Source: Sphingopyxis panaciterrae (GTDB lineage Bacteria; Pseudomonadota; Alphaproteobacteria; Sphingomonadales; Sphingomonadaceae). From it: a stretch of DNA of 64,000 bases. The position numbers and the translations under genes were made by a program. This document shows positions 9,437-19,033 of this stretch, in pieces. Numbering within the stretch: the first letter of the stretch is position 1; each line of letters begins with the position of its first letter. Where the stretch lies: the NCBI RefSeq assembly GCF_011762125.1, contig NZ_JAASQN010000003.1:414470-478469 (forward strand). Direction: 5' to 3'. Below the pieces are notes generated by a model. That model was given only the letters and a program-made list of their open reading frames with translations, was not told the origin of the DNA and did no database searches.

Positions 9437-9502
9437 ATCAAAAATCCTTCGCTTGAATTTCCTCTAATCGCGATGATGCTCCCGATCCATTTATGCGTTC
9501 AA
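9428..9502. promoter_or_regulatory. Repeated 9-mer in LysR/MFS divergent promoter
   Basis: The sequence TGCGTTCAA occurs twice in the same orientation, at 9428-9436 and at 9494-9502, 66 bp apart. The first copy covers the proposed TTG start of the LysR gene and the second lies 24-32 bp before the MFS ATG. A TTCAA...TTGAA dyad with an interrupted centre also lies at about 9432-9457. These could be LysR contact sites, but the motif is short and chance is possible. Confidence 0.35.
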
Positions 9503-9525
9503 TTCGTAACCGAAAGGGTCGACGC

Positions 9526-10692
9526 ATGAAACTCAATTTCCCGCTGCTGGCGCTCGCGACCGGTGCGTTCGGCATCGGTATCACCGAATTCGCCCCGATG
9601 GGGCTGCTGCCCGATATGGCCGACGGGCTGGGAGTTTCGATCCCCGCCGCCGGACTGCTCGTCTCGGCCTATGCGCTCGGGGTGATGCTCGGCGCGCCGC
9701 TGATGACGCTCACTACCGCGAAGATGAGGCGCCGTACCCTGCTCATCGCGTTGATGGGCATCTTCACGATCGGCAATTTCCTGTCGGCGATCGCGGGCGA
9801 TTATGCGATGCTGATGGTGGCGCGGGTGATCACATCGCTCAACCACGGGGCGTTCTTCGGCGTCGGTTCGGTCGTCGCGGCGAGCATCGTCGCGCCCGAG
9901 AAGCGCGCGAGCGCGGTCGCGGCGATGTTCATGGGGCTGACGCTCGCCAATGTGATCGGCGTCCCGCTCGCGCCATGGATCGGCGAAAGCTTCGGCTGGC
10001 GCACCGCGTTCGGGGGGATCGCCGTCTGGGGGCTCGTCACCATGGCGGCGCTGTGGTTCGCGCTGCCCGACACACCGCAGGAAGAAGGCGGTAACATGCG
10101 CGCCGAACTCGGCGTATTCAAACGCCGCGCGGTGTTGGTCGCGCTGGCGCTGACCGCGATCGGTTCGGCGGCGATGTTCACTGTCTTCACCTATATCGCG
10201 CCGATCCTGAAGGACGCGACGGGCCTCGGCACGCTTCATATCACCGCAATGCTCGTCATCTATGGTCTCGGCCTGACGCTTGGCAACTGGCTCGGCGGAA
10301 TCTTCGCCGACCGGTCGATCGACCGGACGCTGATCGTCTCGCTCGCCGCGCTCGCTGCGACGCTGCTGATCTTCGCTGGTGCGATGTTCCAGCCGCTTGC
10401 CGCCGCGATCACCATCTTGGCCTGGGGCGTCGCGACCTTTGCCATCGTCCCGCCGCTGCAGATGCGCGTGATGGAAGCGGCTTCGGACGCGCCGAATCTT
10501 GCCTCGGCGGTCAATATCGGTGCGTTCAACCTCGGCAATGCGATCGGCGCCGCGGTCGGCGGCGGGGTGATCGGGCTCGGCCTCGGCTTCCCTGCCGTAT
10601 CGATGGCGGGCGCGCTGATGGCCGTTTCCGGGCTTGCCATCGTTTTGACATCTCGAAGGAAAATGAATGATGGCGCGGCGGTTGCGGTTTGA
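9526..10692 (+). CDS. MFS transporter, DHA1 (AraJ/YdhP-like) family
   Basis: 388 residues from the ATG at 9526, about 12 membrane segments. The first helix carries GAFGIGITEFAPMGLLPDMA, the signature of the arabinose-efflux/YdhP-like DHA1 exporters, and the loop after helix 2 has LTTAKMRRRTLL (motif A region). It is divergent from the LysR gene with an 89-bp gap, a layout common for LysR-controlled exporters. A GC hairpin follows the stop (10696-10714). Cargo is unknown. Confidence 0.9.
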   Translation: MKLNFPLLALATGAFGIGITEFAPMGLLPDMADGLGVSIPAAGLLVSAYALGVMLGAPLMTLTTAKMRRRTLLIALMGIFTIGNFLSAIAGDYAMLMVARVITSLNHGAFFGVGSVVAASIVAPEKRASAVAAMFMGLTLANVIGVPLAPWIGESFGWRTAFGGIAVWGLVTMAALWFALPDTPQEEGGNMRAELGVFKRRAVLVALALTAIGSAAMFTVFTYIAPILKDATGLGTLHITAMLVIYGLGLTLGNWLGGIFADRSIDRTLIVSLAALAATLLIFAGAMFQPLAAAITILAWGVATFAIVPPLQMRVMEAASDAPNLASAVNIGAFNLGNAIGAAVGGGVIGLGLGFPAVSMAGALMAVSGLAIVLTSRRKMNDGAAVAV

Positions 10693-10695
10693 AGC

Positions 10696-10714
10696 GAGAG
10701 GCCGCGCGCCTCTC
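10696..10714 (+). terminator. Weak hairpin after MFS gene
   Basis: GAGAGGC pairs with GCCTCTC across a 5-base loop, just after the MFS stop codon. There is no strong T tract after it (CCTTC), so termination would be weak or Rho-assisted. Confidence 0.4.
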
Positions 10715-10784
10715 CCTTCAATCGAAAAAATCGATCAGAGGGCGAAGTATTTTCACTTTTCGCAATGCAGCATAAATGGCTAGA

Positions 10785-10814
10785 GGAGAGCTCCACACCA
10801 ATCAGGAGCTCTCC
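10785..10814 (+). promoter_or_regulatory. 5' UTR hairpin that buries the ahpC ribosome-binding site
   Basis: A perfect 10-bp inverted repeat, GGAGAGCTCC at 10785-10794 and GGAGCTCTCC at 10805-10814, encloses a 10-base loop and ends exactly at the base before the ahpC ATG. The Shine-Dalgarno AGGAG (10804-10808) lies in the 3' arm. If this region is transcribed, the stem would block ribosome access. The same AGGAGCTCTCC block without the left arm precedes ahpF at 11535. Confidence 0.6.
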
Positions 10815-11378
10815 ATGTCCGTACTGAATACGACCATCAAGCCTTTCAACGCGACCGCCTATAAGGACGGCAAGTTCATAGACGTGAGCGACGAGAGCGT
10901 GAAGGGCAAATGGGCGGTTTTCTTCTTCTACCCGGCCGACTTCACTTTCGTCTGCCCGACCGAGCTCGAAGACCTCGCCGACATCTATCCGACGCTGCAG
11001 AAGATGGACGTCGAAGTCTATGCGGTGTCGACCGACACGCATTTCAGCCACAAGGCCTGGCACGACACCTCGCCGGCGATCGGCAAGATCAACTATTATA
11101 TGGTCGGTGACCAGAACCATAGCATCTCGAACAATTTCGAGGTTCTGCGTCCGGGCGTCGGCCTCGCCGATCGCGGCACTTTCGTCCTCGACCCGCAGGG
11201 TGAAATCCAGCTGCTCGAAATCACCCCCGAGGGTGTGGGCCGCAACGCCGCCGAACTGCTCCGCAAGATCAAGGCGCTGCAGTACTGGGTCAGCCACCCG
11301 GGCGAAGTCTGCCCCGCGAAATGGGAAGAGGGCGCCGAAACGCTCGCTCCGTCGCTCGACCTCGTCGGCAAGATCTAA
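10815..11378 (+). CDS. ahpC: Alkyl hydroperoxide reductase AhpC (2-Cys peroxiredoxin)
   Basis: 187 residues, the same length as E. coli AhpC. The peroxidatic Cys47 is in DFTFVCPTELED and the resolving Cys166 is in HPGEVCPAKW, both at the canonical positions. It reduces H2O2, organic peroxides and peroxynitrite in the cytoplasm and is recycled by AhpF, encoded 169 nt downstream. The ATG at 10815 is chosen because AGGAG precedes it and it gives the standard N-terminus MSVLNTTIKPF. The start is preceded by a strong hairpin. No oxyR gene is in the window. Confidence 0.98.
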   Translation: MSVLNTTIKPFNATAYKDGKFIDVSDESVKGKWAVFFFYPADFTFVCPTELEDLADIYPTLQKMDVEVYAVSTDTHFSHKAWHDTSPAIGKINYYMVGDQNHSISNNFEVLRPGVGLADRGTFVLDPQGEIQLLEITPEGVGRNAAELLRKIKALQYWVSHPGEVCPAKWEEGAETLAPSLDLVGKI

Positions 11379-11396
11379 GTCATCATAATAAAAACC

Positions 11397-11514
11397 CGTT
11401 CGTCCTGAGGAGCCATTGAGCTCGTCGAAATGGCGTCTCGAAGGGCCTCGCGCCGCGCTGGCGTCCTTCGAGACAGCCCTTCGACAGGCTCAGGGCTTCC
11501 TCAGGACAAACGGT
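11397..11514. repeat. Palindromic intergenic repeat between ahpC and ahpF
   Basis: The ends are inverted: TCGTCCTGAGGA near 11400 pairs with TCCTCAGGACAA near 11500, and inside CGTCTCGAAGG pairs with CCTTCGAGAC. CCCTTCGACAGGCTCAGGG is a further block of this repeat type, which I recognise as common in sphingomonad intergenic regions. It would form a long stem in the ahpC-ahpF transcript and could attenuate or stabilise it. Confidence 0.8.
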
Positions 11515-11547
11515 GACAAAATATCCCCTCCCGCAGGAGCTCTCCCC

Positions 11548-13131
11548 ATGCTCGACGCCAATCTGAAGCAGCAGCTTCAAGGCCTCCTCACGAACCTTCG
11601 TGAACCGATCGAACTTATCTCGTCGCTCGGCGACGATGCCAAGTCGGACGAGCTGGCGGCGCTCCTCGACGACATCGCCGCGCTGTCGGACAAGGTCAGC
11701 GTGACCCGCGCCGACGACGACGCGCGCCGCCCGAGCTTCCTGATCCGCCGCGCCAGCGACGCCGACGTCGCCGTCCGCTTCGCCGGCATCCCGATGGGGC
11801 ATGAATTCACTTCGCTCGTCCTTGCGCTGCTGCAGGTCGGCGGTCATCCGCCGAAGGTCGCGCCCGAGGTGCTCGAACAAGTGGCAGCGCTCGACGGCGA
11901 CTATCATTTCGAAACCTATTTCTCGCTGTCGTGCCAGAATTGCCCTGACATCGTGCAGGCATTGAACCTGATGAGCGTCGTCAACCCGCGCATCACCCAT
12001 AGCGCGATCGACGGCGGGCTGTTCCAGGCCGAGGTCGAGGAGCGCAAGATCATGGCGGTGCCGACGATCTTCCTCAATGGCGAGAATTTCGGCCAGGGCC
12101 GCATGGAGCTCGAACAGATCCTCGCGAAGCTCGACACCGGCGCCGAAGCCAAGGCGGCAGAGAAGATCGCCGCGAAGGATGCGTTCGACGTGCTCGTCGT
12201 CGGCGGCGGCCCTGCGGGCGCCGCGGCGGCCATCTATGCCGCGCGCAAGGGCATCCGCACCGGCATCGCCGCCGAACGCTTCGGCGGGCAGGTGCTCGAC
12301 ACCATGGGAATCGAGAATTTCATCTCGGTCCAGCACACCGAAGGCCCGAAGCTCGTCGCGCAGCTCGAGAGCCATGTGAAGGAATATGACGTCGACGTCA
12401 TGAACCTCCAGCGCGCCGAAAAGCTGATCCCCGCGAAGGCAGAGGGCGGCCTGCACGAAGTGAAGCTGGCGAGCGGCGCGTCGGTGAAGGCGCGCACCGT
12501 CATCCTCTCGACCGGCGCCCGCTGGCGCCAGCTCGGCGTGCCGGGCGAGGATGCGTATCGCAACAAGGGCGTGGCCTATTGCCCGCATTGCGACGGCCCG
12601 CTCTACAAGGGCAAGCGGGTCGCGGTGGTCGGCGGCGGCAACAGCGGCGTCGAGGCGGCGATCGACCTTGCGGGCCTCGTCGCGCATGTGACCCTGATCG
12701 AATATGATAGCGAATTGCGCGCCGATGCGGTGCTGCAACGCAAGCTGGCCAGCCTGCCGAACGTCCGGATCATCACCTCGGCGCTGACCACCGAAATCCT
12801 CGGCGATGGCGAGAAGGTGACGGGCCTTGCCTATAAGGACCGTAACAAGGACGCGCCGCATCAGGTCGAACTCGAAGGCGTGTTCGTCCAGATCGGCCTC
12901 GTCCCCAACACCGAATGGCTGAAGGACAGCGTCACTTTGTCGCGCCACGGCGAGATCGAGGTCGACCATCGCGGCGAGACGAGCCAGGCGGGTATCTTCG
13001 CCGCAGGCGACTGCACGACCGTCCCCTACAAGCAGATCGTCATCGCGATGGGCGAAGGGTCGAAGGCGGCGCTGTCGGCGTTCGACTATATGATCCGCCT
13101 GCCGGCGGAAGCGGAGGCCGTCGCGGCCTGA
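11548..13131 (+). CDS. ahpF: Alkyl hydroperoxide reductase subunit F
   Basis: 527 residues. The N-terminal double thioredoxin-like domain (about 1-200) has the CQNC redox pair that transfers electrons to AhpC. The FAD site is [17 protein letters not shown] (about 220) and the second redox centre is CPHC in AYCPHCDGP (about 345), followed by the NAD(P) site [12 protein letters not shown]. It uses NADH to keep AhpC reduced. The ATG at 11548 has AGGAG 8 nt before it; an open stretch upstream lies in the repeat and is not coding. Together with ahpC it is the main scavenger of endogenous peroxide. Confidence 0.97.
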   Translation: MLDANLKQQLQGLLTNLREPIELISSLGDDAKSDELAALLDDIAALSDKVSVTRADDDARRPSFLIRRASDADVAVRFAGIPMGHEFTSLVLALLQVGGHPPKVAPEVLEQVAALDGDYHFETYFSLSCQNCPDIVQALNLMSVVNPRITHSAIDGGLFQAEVEERKIMAVPTIFLNGENFGQGRMELEQILAKLDTGAEAKAAEKIAAKDAFDVLVVGGGPAGAAAAIYAARKGIRTGIAAERFGGQVLDTMGIENFISVQHTEGPKLVAQLESHVKEYDVDVMNLQRAEKLIPAKAEGGLHEVKLASGASVKARTVILSTGARWRQLGVPGEDAYRNKGVAYCPHCDGPLYKGKRVAVVGGGNSGVEAAIDLAGLVAHVTLIEYDSELRADAVLQRKLASLPNVRIITSALTTEILGDGEKVTGLAYKDRNKDAPHQVELEGVFVQIGLVPNTEWLKDSVTLSRHGEIEVDHRGETSQAGIFAAGDCTTVPYKQIVIAMGEGSKAALSAFDYMIRLPAEAEAVAA

Positions 13132-13138
13132 CGGACGT

Positions 13139-14656
13139 TTAAGCCGGCAGCGCCTGCCCGATCGCATCCAGGCAGGTTTGCAACCGCTCGACCTCTGCGG
13201 CGGTGAAGTGCAGCCCCAGCTTGCTGCGCCGCCACAGGATATCCTCGGTATGGTGCGCCCATTCGCGCGTCACCATCCAGCGCACCTCGGCGACCGACAG
13301 GCCATGCGCGATCTCGCCGCCGAGTGCGTCCCAATTGTCCGCCTCGCCGAGCCAGTGGCGTGCATCGGTGCCATAGGCCTTGACGATGCGGTCGACCGTC
13401 GCGGCGGTCAGGAAGGGGTGGGCGAGCCTGTAATCCGCCTTCAGCGCCGCGGCGCCGTCGGTCGGGAAATCGCCGCCGGGCAGCGGCGCCCTTGCCGTCC
13501 AGCGCTTTCCATTGAGGGCCGAGACATGCCCTGCAAGTTCGTCGACCGCATGTTCGGCGACATGGCGATAGCTGGTGATCTTGCCGCCATAAATGGTGAG
13601 CAAAGGCGCCCCCTCCGCCATGTCGAGGTCGATGCGATAGCCGCGCGTCGCCGCCTCGGGGCGCCCCGACCCGTCCTCGATCAGTGGCCGCACGCCCGAA
13701 TAGGTCCAGACGACGTCGGCGGGGGTGACGGGCTCGCGAAAATACAAGCTCGCGCCTTCGCAGAGATAGGCGATCTCGTCGGCGCTCGCATGTACGCCGT
13801 CGAGCGGGCCTTCATGGTCGAGGTCGGTCGTCCCGATCAGCGTGAAGTCGCGTTCATAGGGGATGGCGAAAAAGATGCGGCCGTCGGGGAGCTGGAAGAA
13901 ATAGGCGAACGCATGCTCGAACTGCTTGCCCACGACGATATGCGACCCGCGCACCAGCCGCATCTTATAGTCGGGCGGTGCCGAGGCGCGCGCGAGCAGG
14001 TCGAGCACCGCGGGGCCCGCAGCGTTGACGAGGCTTTTGCCGGTAAAGCGATAGTTGTGGCCGTGATCGTCGCGCGCCTCGACCACCCATAGGCCATCCT
14101 CGACGCGCATCATCTCGGCGCGCGTGTGTGTCCGGACGCGCGCGCCCTTGTCGGCGGCGTCGCGCGCGTTGAGCAGCACGAGCCGCGCATCGTCGACCCA
14201 TCCGTCCGAATATTCGAATGCGTGTCGATATTGCGGCTGGAGCGGCGCCCCGGCTTCATGGCGTTTCAGGTCGATCGATCGCGTCGCGGGCAGCTTTTTG
14301 CGGCCGCCGATATGATCGTAGAGGAAGAGGCCGAGCCGCAGCAGCCAGCGGGGGCGGAGGCCCTTGCGATAGGGCAGGACGAACCGCAGCGGCCGGATGA
14401 TGTGCGGCGCGATGCCCCACAGCACTTCGCGTTCCTTCAGCGCTTCGCGGACGAGACCGAATTCATAATGTTCGAGATAGCGCAGCCCGCCGTGGATCAG
14501 CTTGGTCGATGCCGAACTGGTGCCCCGCGCGAGGTCGCCCGCTTCGAGCAGCAGCACGCGCGCCCCGCGCCCCGCCGCATCGCGCGCGACGCCGGCGCCG
14601 TTGACGCCGCCGCCGACGACGATGACATCATAGGGGAGGGGGCTGTCAGCCATCAT
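13139..14656 (-). CDS. glpD: Aerobic glycerol-3-phosphate dehydrogenase
   Basis: 505 residues, standard GlpD length. The FAD-binding motif VVGGGVNGAGVARDAAGRG is at about 12-30 and the family signature SSASTKLIHGGLRYLE at about 47-62. It oxidises sn-glycerol-3-phosphate to dihydroxyacetone phosphate at the inner membrane and passes electrons to ubiquinone. It converges on ahpF (7-nt gap) and diverges from zwf, with 121 nt between. Its opposite-direction partner GpsA is encoded at 27.9 kb beside lipid-synthesis genes. No glycerol kinase or uptake facilitator gene lies here. Confidence 0.95.
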   Translation of the reverse strand: MMADSPLPYDVIVVGGGVNGAGVARDAAGRGARVLLLEAGDLARGTSSASTKLIHGGLRYLEHYEFGLVREALKEREVLWGIAPHIIRPLRFVLPYRKGLRPRWLLRLGLFLYDHIGGRKKLPATRSIDLKRHEAGAPLQPQYRHAFEYSDGWVDDARLVLLNARDAADKGARVRTHTRAEMMRVEDGLWVVEARDDHGHNYRFTGKSLVNAAGPAVLDLLARASAPPDYKMRLVRGSHIVVGKQFEHAFAYFFQLPDGRIFFAIPYERDFTLIGTTDLDHEGPLDGVHASADEIAYLCEGASLYFREPVTPADVVWTYSGVRPLIEDGSGRPEAATRGYRIDLDMAEGAPLLTIYGGKITSYRHVAEHAVDELAGHVSALNGKRWTARAPLPGGDFPTDGAAALKADYRLAHPFLTAATVDRIVKAYGTDARHWLGEADNWDALGGEIAHGLSVAEVRWMVTREWAHHTEDILWRRSKLGLHFTAAEVERLQTCLDAIGQALPA

Positions 14657-14777
14657 TCATTCCTATGGCAGCGTTGTCGGATTTGCCAAGGGCCGACATC
14701 GTATGCGGCTTACGTATGCGCGTTGCATTCGTTTCGGCTATCCCCCAATTCTCTGGCCTGATCCGAAGGGAATATCT

Positions 14778-16241
14778 GTGAGCGTGAAAGTCGAAACATT
14801 GGTGCTGTTCGGCGCGACCGGCGACCTCGCGCAGCGCATGCTATTTCCCTCACTCTATAATCTCCACCTCGACGGACTGCTTGCCGATGCGCTGACGATC
14901 ATCGGGTCGGGGCGGTCGCGGATGGACCGCGCCGCCTTTCATGCGCAGGTCCGCGAAGCGCTGGCCGAACATCTGCCCGCCGACCGCATCGACGAAGCGG
15001 CGGTCGCCGCCTTCCTGGACCGGATCGACTATTGTCCGGTCGATGCCGGTGCCGGCACCGGATATGACGATCTCGCCGCGCTGCTCGGCGACCGGATGGG
15101 GCGGGCGATCGGCGTCTATCTTTCCACCCCGCCATCGATGTTCGGACCGATTGCCCAGGGGCTGAACGCGGCGGGCATCGCCTGCGCTGATTGCCGGATC
15201 GCGATGGAAAAGCCGATCGGCCACGACCTTGCCTCGTCGCGCGAGGTCAACGAACAGGTCGGCAGCGCCTTTGCCGAGGACCGCGTATTCCGCATCGACC
15301 ATTATCTCGGCAAGGAAACGGTGCAGAATCTGCTCGCGCTGCGCTTTGCCAATATGTTGTTCGAACCGCTGTGGAATGCGCAGGCGATCGACCATATCCA
15401 GATCACCGTCGCCGAAACGGTCGGCCTCGAAGGCCGGGTTTCCTATTATGACGGCGTCGGCGCATTGAAGGATATGGTCCAGAATCATATGCTTCAGCTG
15501 CTTGCGATCATCGCGATGGAGCCGCCCGCGAGCGTCTCGTCGACCGCGGTTCGCGACGAAAAGGTCAAGCTGCTCCGCTCGCTGCGCAAGATGGATGCCG
15601 CCGACGTCAAGGCGCACAGCGTCAAGGGTCAGTATAGCAGCGGCGCGGTAAACGGCGAGGCGGTAGCCGGCTATGCCGATGAGCTCGGCCAACCGTCGAA
15701 CACCGAAACCTTCGTTGCGATCAAGGCATTCATCGACAATTGGCGTTGGAAAGGCGTGCCTTTCTACCTGCGCACCGGCAAGCGGATGCCGCAGCGCCAG
15801 TCGGAGGTGCTGATCCAGTTCAAGCCGGTGCCGCACAATATTTTCGCGGGTGTCGGTGCGGGCCAGCTCGACGCGAACAGCATGATCATCAATTTGCAGC
15901 CCGAAGAGAATATCCGGGTCAAGGTGATGGCGAAGCAGCCAGGGCTCGACCGCGACGGCGTGAAGCTGAAAGAAGTGACGATGGACGTCTCGCTCTCGCA
16001 CAGCTTTGCCGGCGAACGGCGGCGGATCGCCTATGAGCGGCTGTTGCTCGATTTCATCGAGGGCGATCAGACGCTGTTCGTCCGCCGCGACGAGGTCGAG
16101 GCGCAATGGCAGTGGATCGATTCGATCCGCGACGCATGGGCGGCGGTCGATATGGCGCCGCAAACCTACACAGCGGGCAGCTGGGGGCCGTCGAGCGCGA
16201 TCGCGCTGATCGAACGCGACGGGGCGAGCTGGCATGATTAG
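14778..16241 (+). CDS. zwf: Glucose-6-phosphate 1-dehydrogenase
   Basis: 487 residues from the GTG at 14778, which has AAGGGA 7 nt upstream; the open stretch before it lacks a ribosome site. The Rossmann motif is LFGATGDLAQRM, and the substrate-binding and catalytic block is FRIDHYLGKETVQN. It converts glucose-6-phosphate to 6-phosphogluconolactone and makes NADPH, feeding the Entner-Doudoroff genes edd and eda that follow. 6-Phosphogluconolactonase and glucokinase, often in this cluster, are absent here. Confidence 0.97.
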   Translation: MSVKVETLVLFGATGDLAQRMLFPSLYNLHLDGLLADALTIIGSGRSRMDRAAFHAQVREALAEHLPADRIDEAAVAAFLDRIDYCPVDAGAGTGYDDLAALLGDRMGRAIGVYLSTPPSMFGPIAQGLNAAGIACADCRIAMEKPIGHDLASSREVNEQVGSAFAEDRVFRIDHYLGKETVQNLLALRFANMLFEPLWNAQAIDHIQITVAETVGLEGRVSYYDGVGALKDMVQNHMLQLLAIIAMEPPASVSSTAVRDEKVKLLRSLRKMDAADVKAHSVKGQYSSGAVNGEAVAGYADELGQPSNTETFVAIKAFIDNWRWKGVPFYLRTGKRMPQRQSEVLIQFKPVPHNIFAGVGAGQLDANSMIINLQPEENIRVKVMAKQPGLDRDGVKLKEVTMDVSLSHSFAGERRRIAYERLLLDFIEGDQTLFVRRDEVEAQWQWIDSIRDAWAAVDMAPQTYTAGSWGPSSAIALIERDGASWHD

Positions 16242-16252
16242 AATAAATGCAC

Positions 16253-16388
16253 GTCGCCCCCGCGAAGGAGTGAAGGGTCGGTTTGTCCCCCGGACAACCC
16301 TGGACATGCCGGGGGCATGTCCACCCTTAACTGGTCGTAGCCGGCCTTGCACAATGCTGCCAGCGGCCCCCGCCTTCGCGGGGGCGAC
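16253..16388. repeat. Palindromic repeat between zwf and edd
   Basis: GTCGCCCCCGCGAAGG at the left end is the exact complement of CCTTCGCGGGGGCGAC at the right end (16373-16388). Inside, TGGACATGCC and GGCATGTCCA form a second stem at about 16302-16324. It fills nearly all the gap and ends a few bases before the edd start. Confidence 0.85.
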
Positions 16389-16399
16389 GGGAAATATTG

Positions 16400-18241
16400 A
16401 TGACTGATCTCCACCCCACCATCGCCGCGGTCACCGACCGCATCGTCGCGCGCAGCGCGCCGCGCCGCGCCGCCTATCTCGACCTGATGGAACGCCAGCG
16501 CGACGCCGGCACCAACCGCGGGAACCTGTCGTGCGGCAACCTCGCGCACGGTTTCGCGGCGTCGGGCGACGACAAACCGGTGATCCGCACCGGCGCGGCG
16601 ATGAACATCGGCATTGTCACCAGCTACAACGACATGCTGTCGGCGCATCAGCCCTATGGCCGCTATCCCGAACAGATCAAACTTTTCGCGCGCGAGGTCG
16701 GGGCGACGGCGCAGGTCGCCGGCGGCGTTCCCGCGATGTGCGATGGCGTGACGCAGGGCCAGGCCGGCATGGACCTGTCCTTGTTCAGCCGCGACAATAT
16801 CGCGCAGGGCACCGCGATCGCGCTCAGCCACGCGATGTTCGAAGGCGTGGCTCTGCTCGGCATCTGCGACAAGATCGTCCCCGGCCTGTTGATCGGGGCA
16901 CTGCGTTTCGGCCATCTGCCGCAGATCCTTGTCCCCGCCGGACCGATGCCCTCGGGCCTCGCGAACAAGGAAAAGCAGCGCGTCCGCCAGCTTTACGCCG
17001 AGGGCAAGGTCGGGCGCGACGAACTGCTCGAGGCCGAGGCGGCGAGCTATCATGGCGCGGGCACCTGTACCTTCTATGGCACCGCGAACAGCAACCAGAT
17101 GATGATGGAGCTGATGGGGCTGCATATCCCCGGCAGCGCCTTCGTTAACCCGGGTACCAAGTTGCGGCAGGAACTGACGCGCGCCGCGACGCACCGGCTG
17201 ACGCGCATCGGCTGGGACGGCGACGATTACCGCCCGTTGGCGCGCTGCATCGACGAAAAGGCGATCGTCAACGCGGCGATCGGCCTGCTCGCGACCGGCG
17301 GCTCGACCAACCACGCGATCCATCTGCCCGCGATCGCGCGCGCGGCGGGGATCGTCATCGACTGGCAGGACTTCGACGAGCTCAGCCATGCGGTGCCGCT
17401 GCTCGCGCGCGTCTATCCGAACGGCGCGGGCGACGTGAACAATTTCCACGCCGCGGGCGGGATCGGCTTTGTGGTGCGCGAGTTGCTCGACGCGGGGCTG
17501 CTGCATGGCGACCTGCTGACCGTCGGCGGGACGATGGCCGATTATGCCGGCGAAGCCGTGCTGGTCGACGACGAGCTCCACTGGCAGGCCGCGCCCGCGA
17601 CAAGCCGCGACGACAATATGCTGCGCCCGGTCGCGGCGCCCTTTTCGCCCGACGGCGGCATGCGCCTGCTCGCAGGCAACCTCGGCCGCGCGATCATCAA
17701 GACCAGCGCGGTCGCCGAGGATCGCTGGACGATCGAGGCGCCGTGCCGGATCTTTGACGACCAGAATCAGGTGCTGACCGCATTCAAGGCGGGCGAGCTC
17801 GAGCGTGACGTCGTCGTCGTCGTCCGCTTTCAGGGACCGCGCGCGAACGGCATGCCCGAATTGCACAAGCTGACGCCGGCCTTGGGCGTGCTGCAGGACA
17901 AGGGCTATCGCGTCGCGCTGCTCACCGATGGGCGCATGTCGGGCGCGAGCGGCAAGGTGCCCGCGGTGATCCATTTGTCGCCCGAAGCCTTGCCCGGCCC
18001 CGAAGGGGTCAGCGGTCCGCTTGCCTACCTCAAGGACGGCGACCTCGTCCGCGTGTGCGCGGTGAAGGGGGAGGTCATGGCGCTCGTCGAAGAAGCCGAA
18101 TGGTCCGCGCGGACGCCAGCTATCGCACCGCCCCCGGCGCTCGGTGTCGGGCGCGAGCTGTTCGCGCTGTTCCGTCATCACGCCGACGAAGCCGAAAAGG
18201 GCGGGTCGGCGATGCTGGCGGCGATGGAAGCGGTCATCTGA
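16400..18241 (+). CDS. edd: Phosphogluconate dehydratase
   Basis: 613 residues from the ATG at 16400 (a TTG one codon earlier is possible). IlvD/Edd family. The iron-sulfur cysteines lie in [11 protein letters not shown] and [10 protein letters not shown], and the early block [18 protein letters not shown] is Edd-like. It dehydrates 6-phosphogluconate to 2-keto-3-deoxy-6-phosphogluconate, which Eda, encoded 99 nt downstream, cleaves. In many sphingomonads this pathway replaces glycolysis as the main route for glucose. The cluster is likely co-transcribed, with repeats inserted between the genes. Confidence 0.96.
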   Translation: MTDLHPTIAAVTDRIVARSAPRRAAYLDLMERQRDAGTNRGNLSCGNLAHGFAASGDDKPVIRTGAAMNIGIVTSYNDMLSAHQPYGRYPEQIKLFAREVGATAQVAGGVPAMCDGVTQGQAGMDLSLFSRDNIAQGTAIALSHAMFEGVALLGICDKIVPGLLIGALRFGHLPQILVPAGPMPSGLANKEKQRVRQLYAEGKVGRDELLEAEAASYHGAGTCTFYGTANSNQMMMELMGLHIPGSAFVNPGTKLRQELTRAATHRLTRIGWDGDDYRPLARCIDEKAIVNAAIGLLATGGSTNHAIHLPAIARAAGIVIDWQDFDELSHAVPLLARVYPNGAGDVNNFHAAGGIGFVVRELLDAGLLHGDLLTVGGTMADYAGEAVLVDDELHWQAAPATSRDDNMLRPVAAPFSPDGGMRLLAGNLGRAIIKTSAVAEDRWTIEAPCRIFDDQNQVLTAFKAGELERDVVVVVRFQGPRANGMPELHKLTPALGVLQDKGYRVALLTDGRMSGASGKVPAVIHLSPEALPGPEGVSGPLAYLKDGDLVRVCAVKGEVMALVEEAEWSARTPAIAPPPALGVGRELFALFRHHADEAEKGGSAMLAAMEAVI

Positions 18242-18245
18242 TTTC

Positions 18246-18323
18246 CGTCATCCCGGCGAAGGCCGGATCTCGACGGCAGTGCAAAACGCAAACGATGAGA
18301 TCCCGGCCTTCGCCGGGATGACG
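18246..18323. repeat. Palindromic repeat between edd and eda
   Basis: CGTCATCCCGGCGAAGGCCGG at the left end pairs perfectly with its complement at 18303-18323, with about 36 bases between. It belongs to the same general class as the repeat at 46171 (CCCGGCGAA core). Confidence 0.9.
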
Positions 18324-18340
18324 AGAAAGAGAAGCGAGTA

Positions 18341-18964
18341 ATGAGCGACCATAGCATCGACCGGATCATGCGCCTCGCGCCCGTCATCCCGGTGATCGTC
18401 ATCGACCGCGTCGAAGATGCGGTGCCGATGGCCGGGGCGCTCGTCGCGGGCGGGCTCAAGGTGCTTGAGGTGACCATGCGTACCCCAGCTGCGCTCGATG
18501 CGATCAGGGCGATGAAGGCGGTACCGGGCGCGGTCGTGGGTGCGGGGACGGTGCTCAACCCCGTCATGCTGAATGCAGCGATCGACGCGGGTGCCGAATT
18601 CATCGTCTCGCCGGGTCTCACCGACAGCCTTGGCGAAGCGGCGGTGGCGAGTGGTATCCCCTTCCTTCCCGGCATCGCCAATGCGGGCGATATCATGCGG
18701 GGATTGGACCTCGGCCTTGAACGCTTCAAATTCTTCCCGGCGGCGACGAGCGGCGGCATCCCCGCACTGAAGGCGCTCGCGGGCCCCTTCGGCCGGGCGC
18801 GCTTCTGCCCCACCGGCGGGATCAGCGCCGCGACCGCACCCGAATGGCTCGCGCTCGAAGCGGTACTCTGTGTCGGCGGCAGCTGGGTCGTCCCGGCGGG
18901 GCCGCTCGATCCGGTGCGGATCGAGGCTTTGGCCCGCGAAGCGTCTGCGCTTTCGGGCCATTGA
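18341..18964 (+). CDS. eda: KDPG/KHG aldolase
   Basis: 207 residues. The Schiff-base lysine lies in RFKFFPA (about residue 128), and the motifs LEVTMRTPAALDAI and VGAGTVLN are typical for Eda. It splits 2-keto-3-deoxy-6-phosphogluconate into pyruvate and glyceraldehyde-3-phosphate, the last step of the Entner-Doudoroff pathway begun by zwf and edd upstream. It is a trimeric cytoplasmic class I aldolase. The lipid cluster starts 69 nt downstream on the same strand. Confidence 0.96.
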   Translation: MSDHSIDRIMRLAPVIPVIVIDRVEDAVPMAGALVAGGLKVLEVTMRTPAALDAIRAMKAVPGAVVGAGTVLNPVMLNAAIDAGAEFIVSPGLTDSLGEAAVASGIPFLPGIANAGDIMRGLDLGLERFKFFPAATSGGIPALKALAGPFGRARFCPTGGISAATAPEWLALEAVLCVGGSWVVPAGPLDPVRIEALAREASALSGH

Positions 18965-19033
18965 TAAACCCCATCTTTACTGCCATCGTGCACGGGAAAG
19001 GCGGTAATATAGCCGCTGGTGGGGAGGGTGCGC

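Noticed and set aside
11383..13167. 594-codon minus-strand frame
   Set aside because: Antisense to ahpF, whose motifs are all intact; shadow.
14703..14777. N-terminal extension of Zwf
   Set aside because: The upstream 25 codons have no ribosome site; the GTG at 14778 has AAGGGA at the right distance and gives the expected start.
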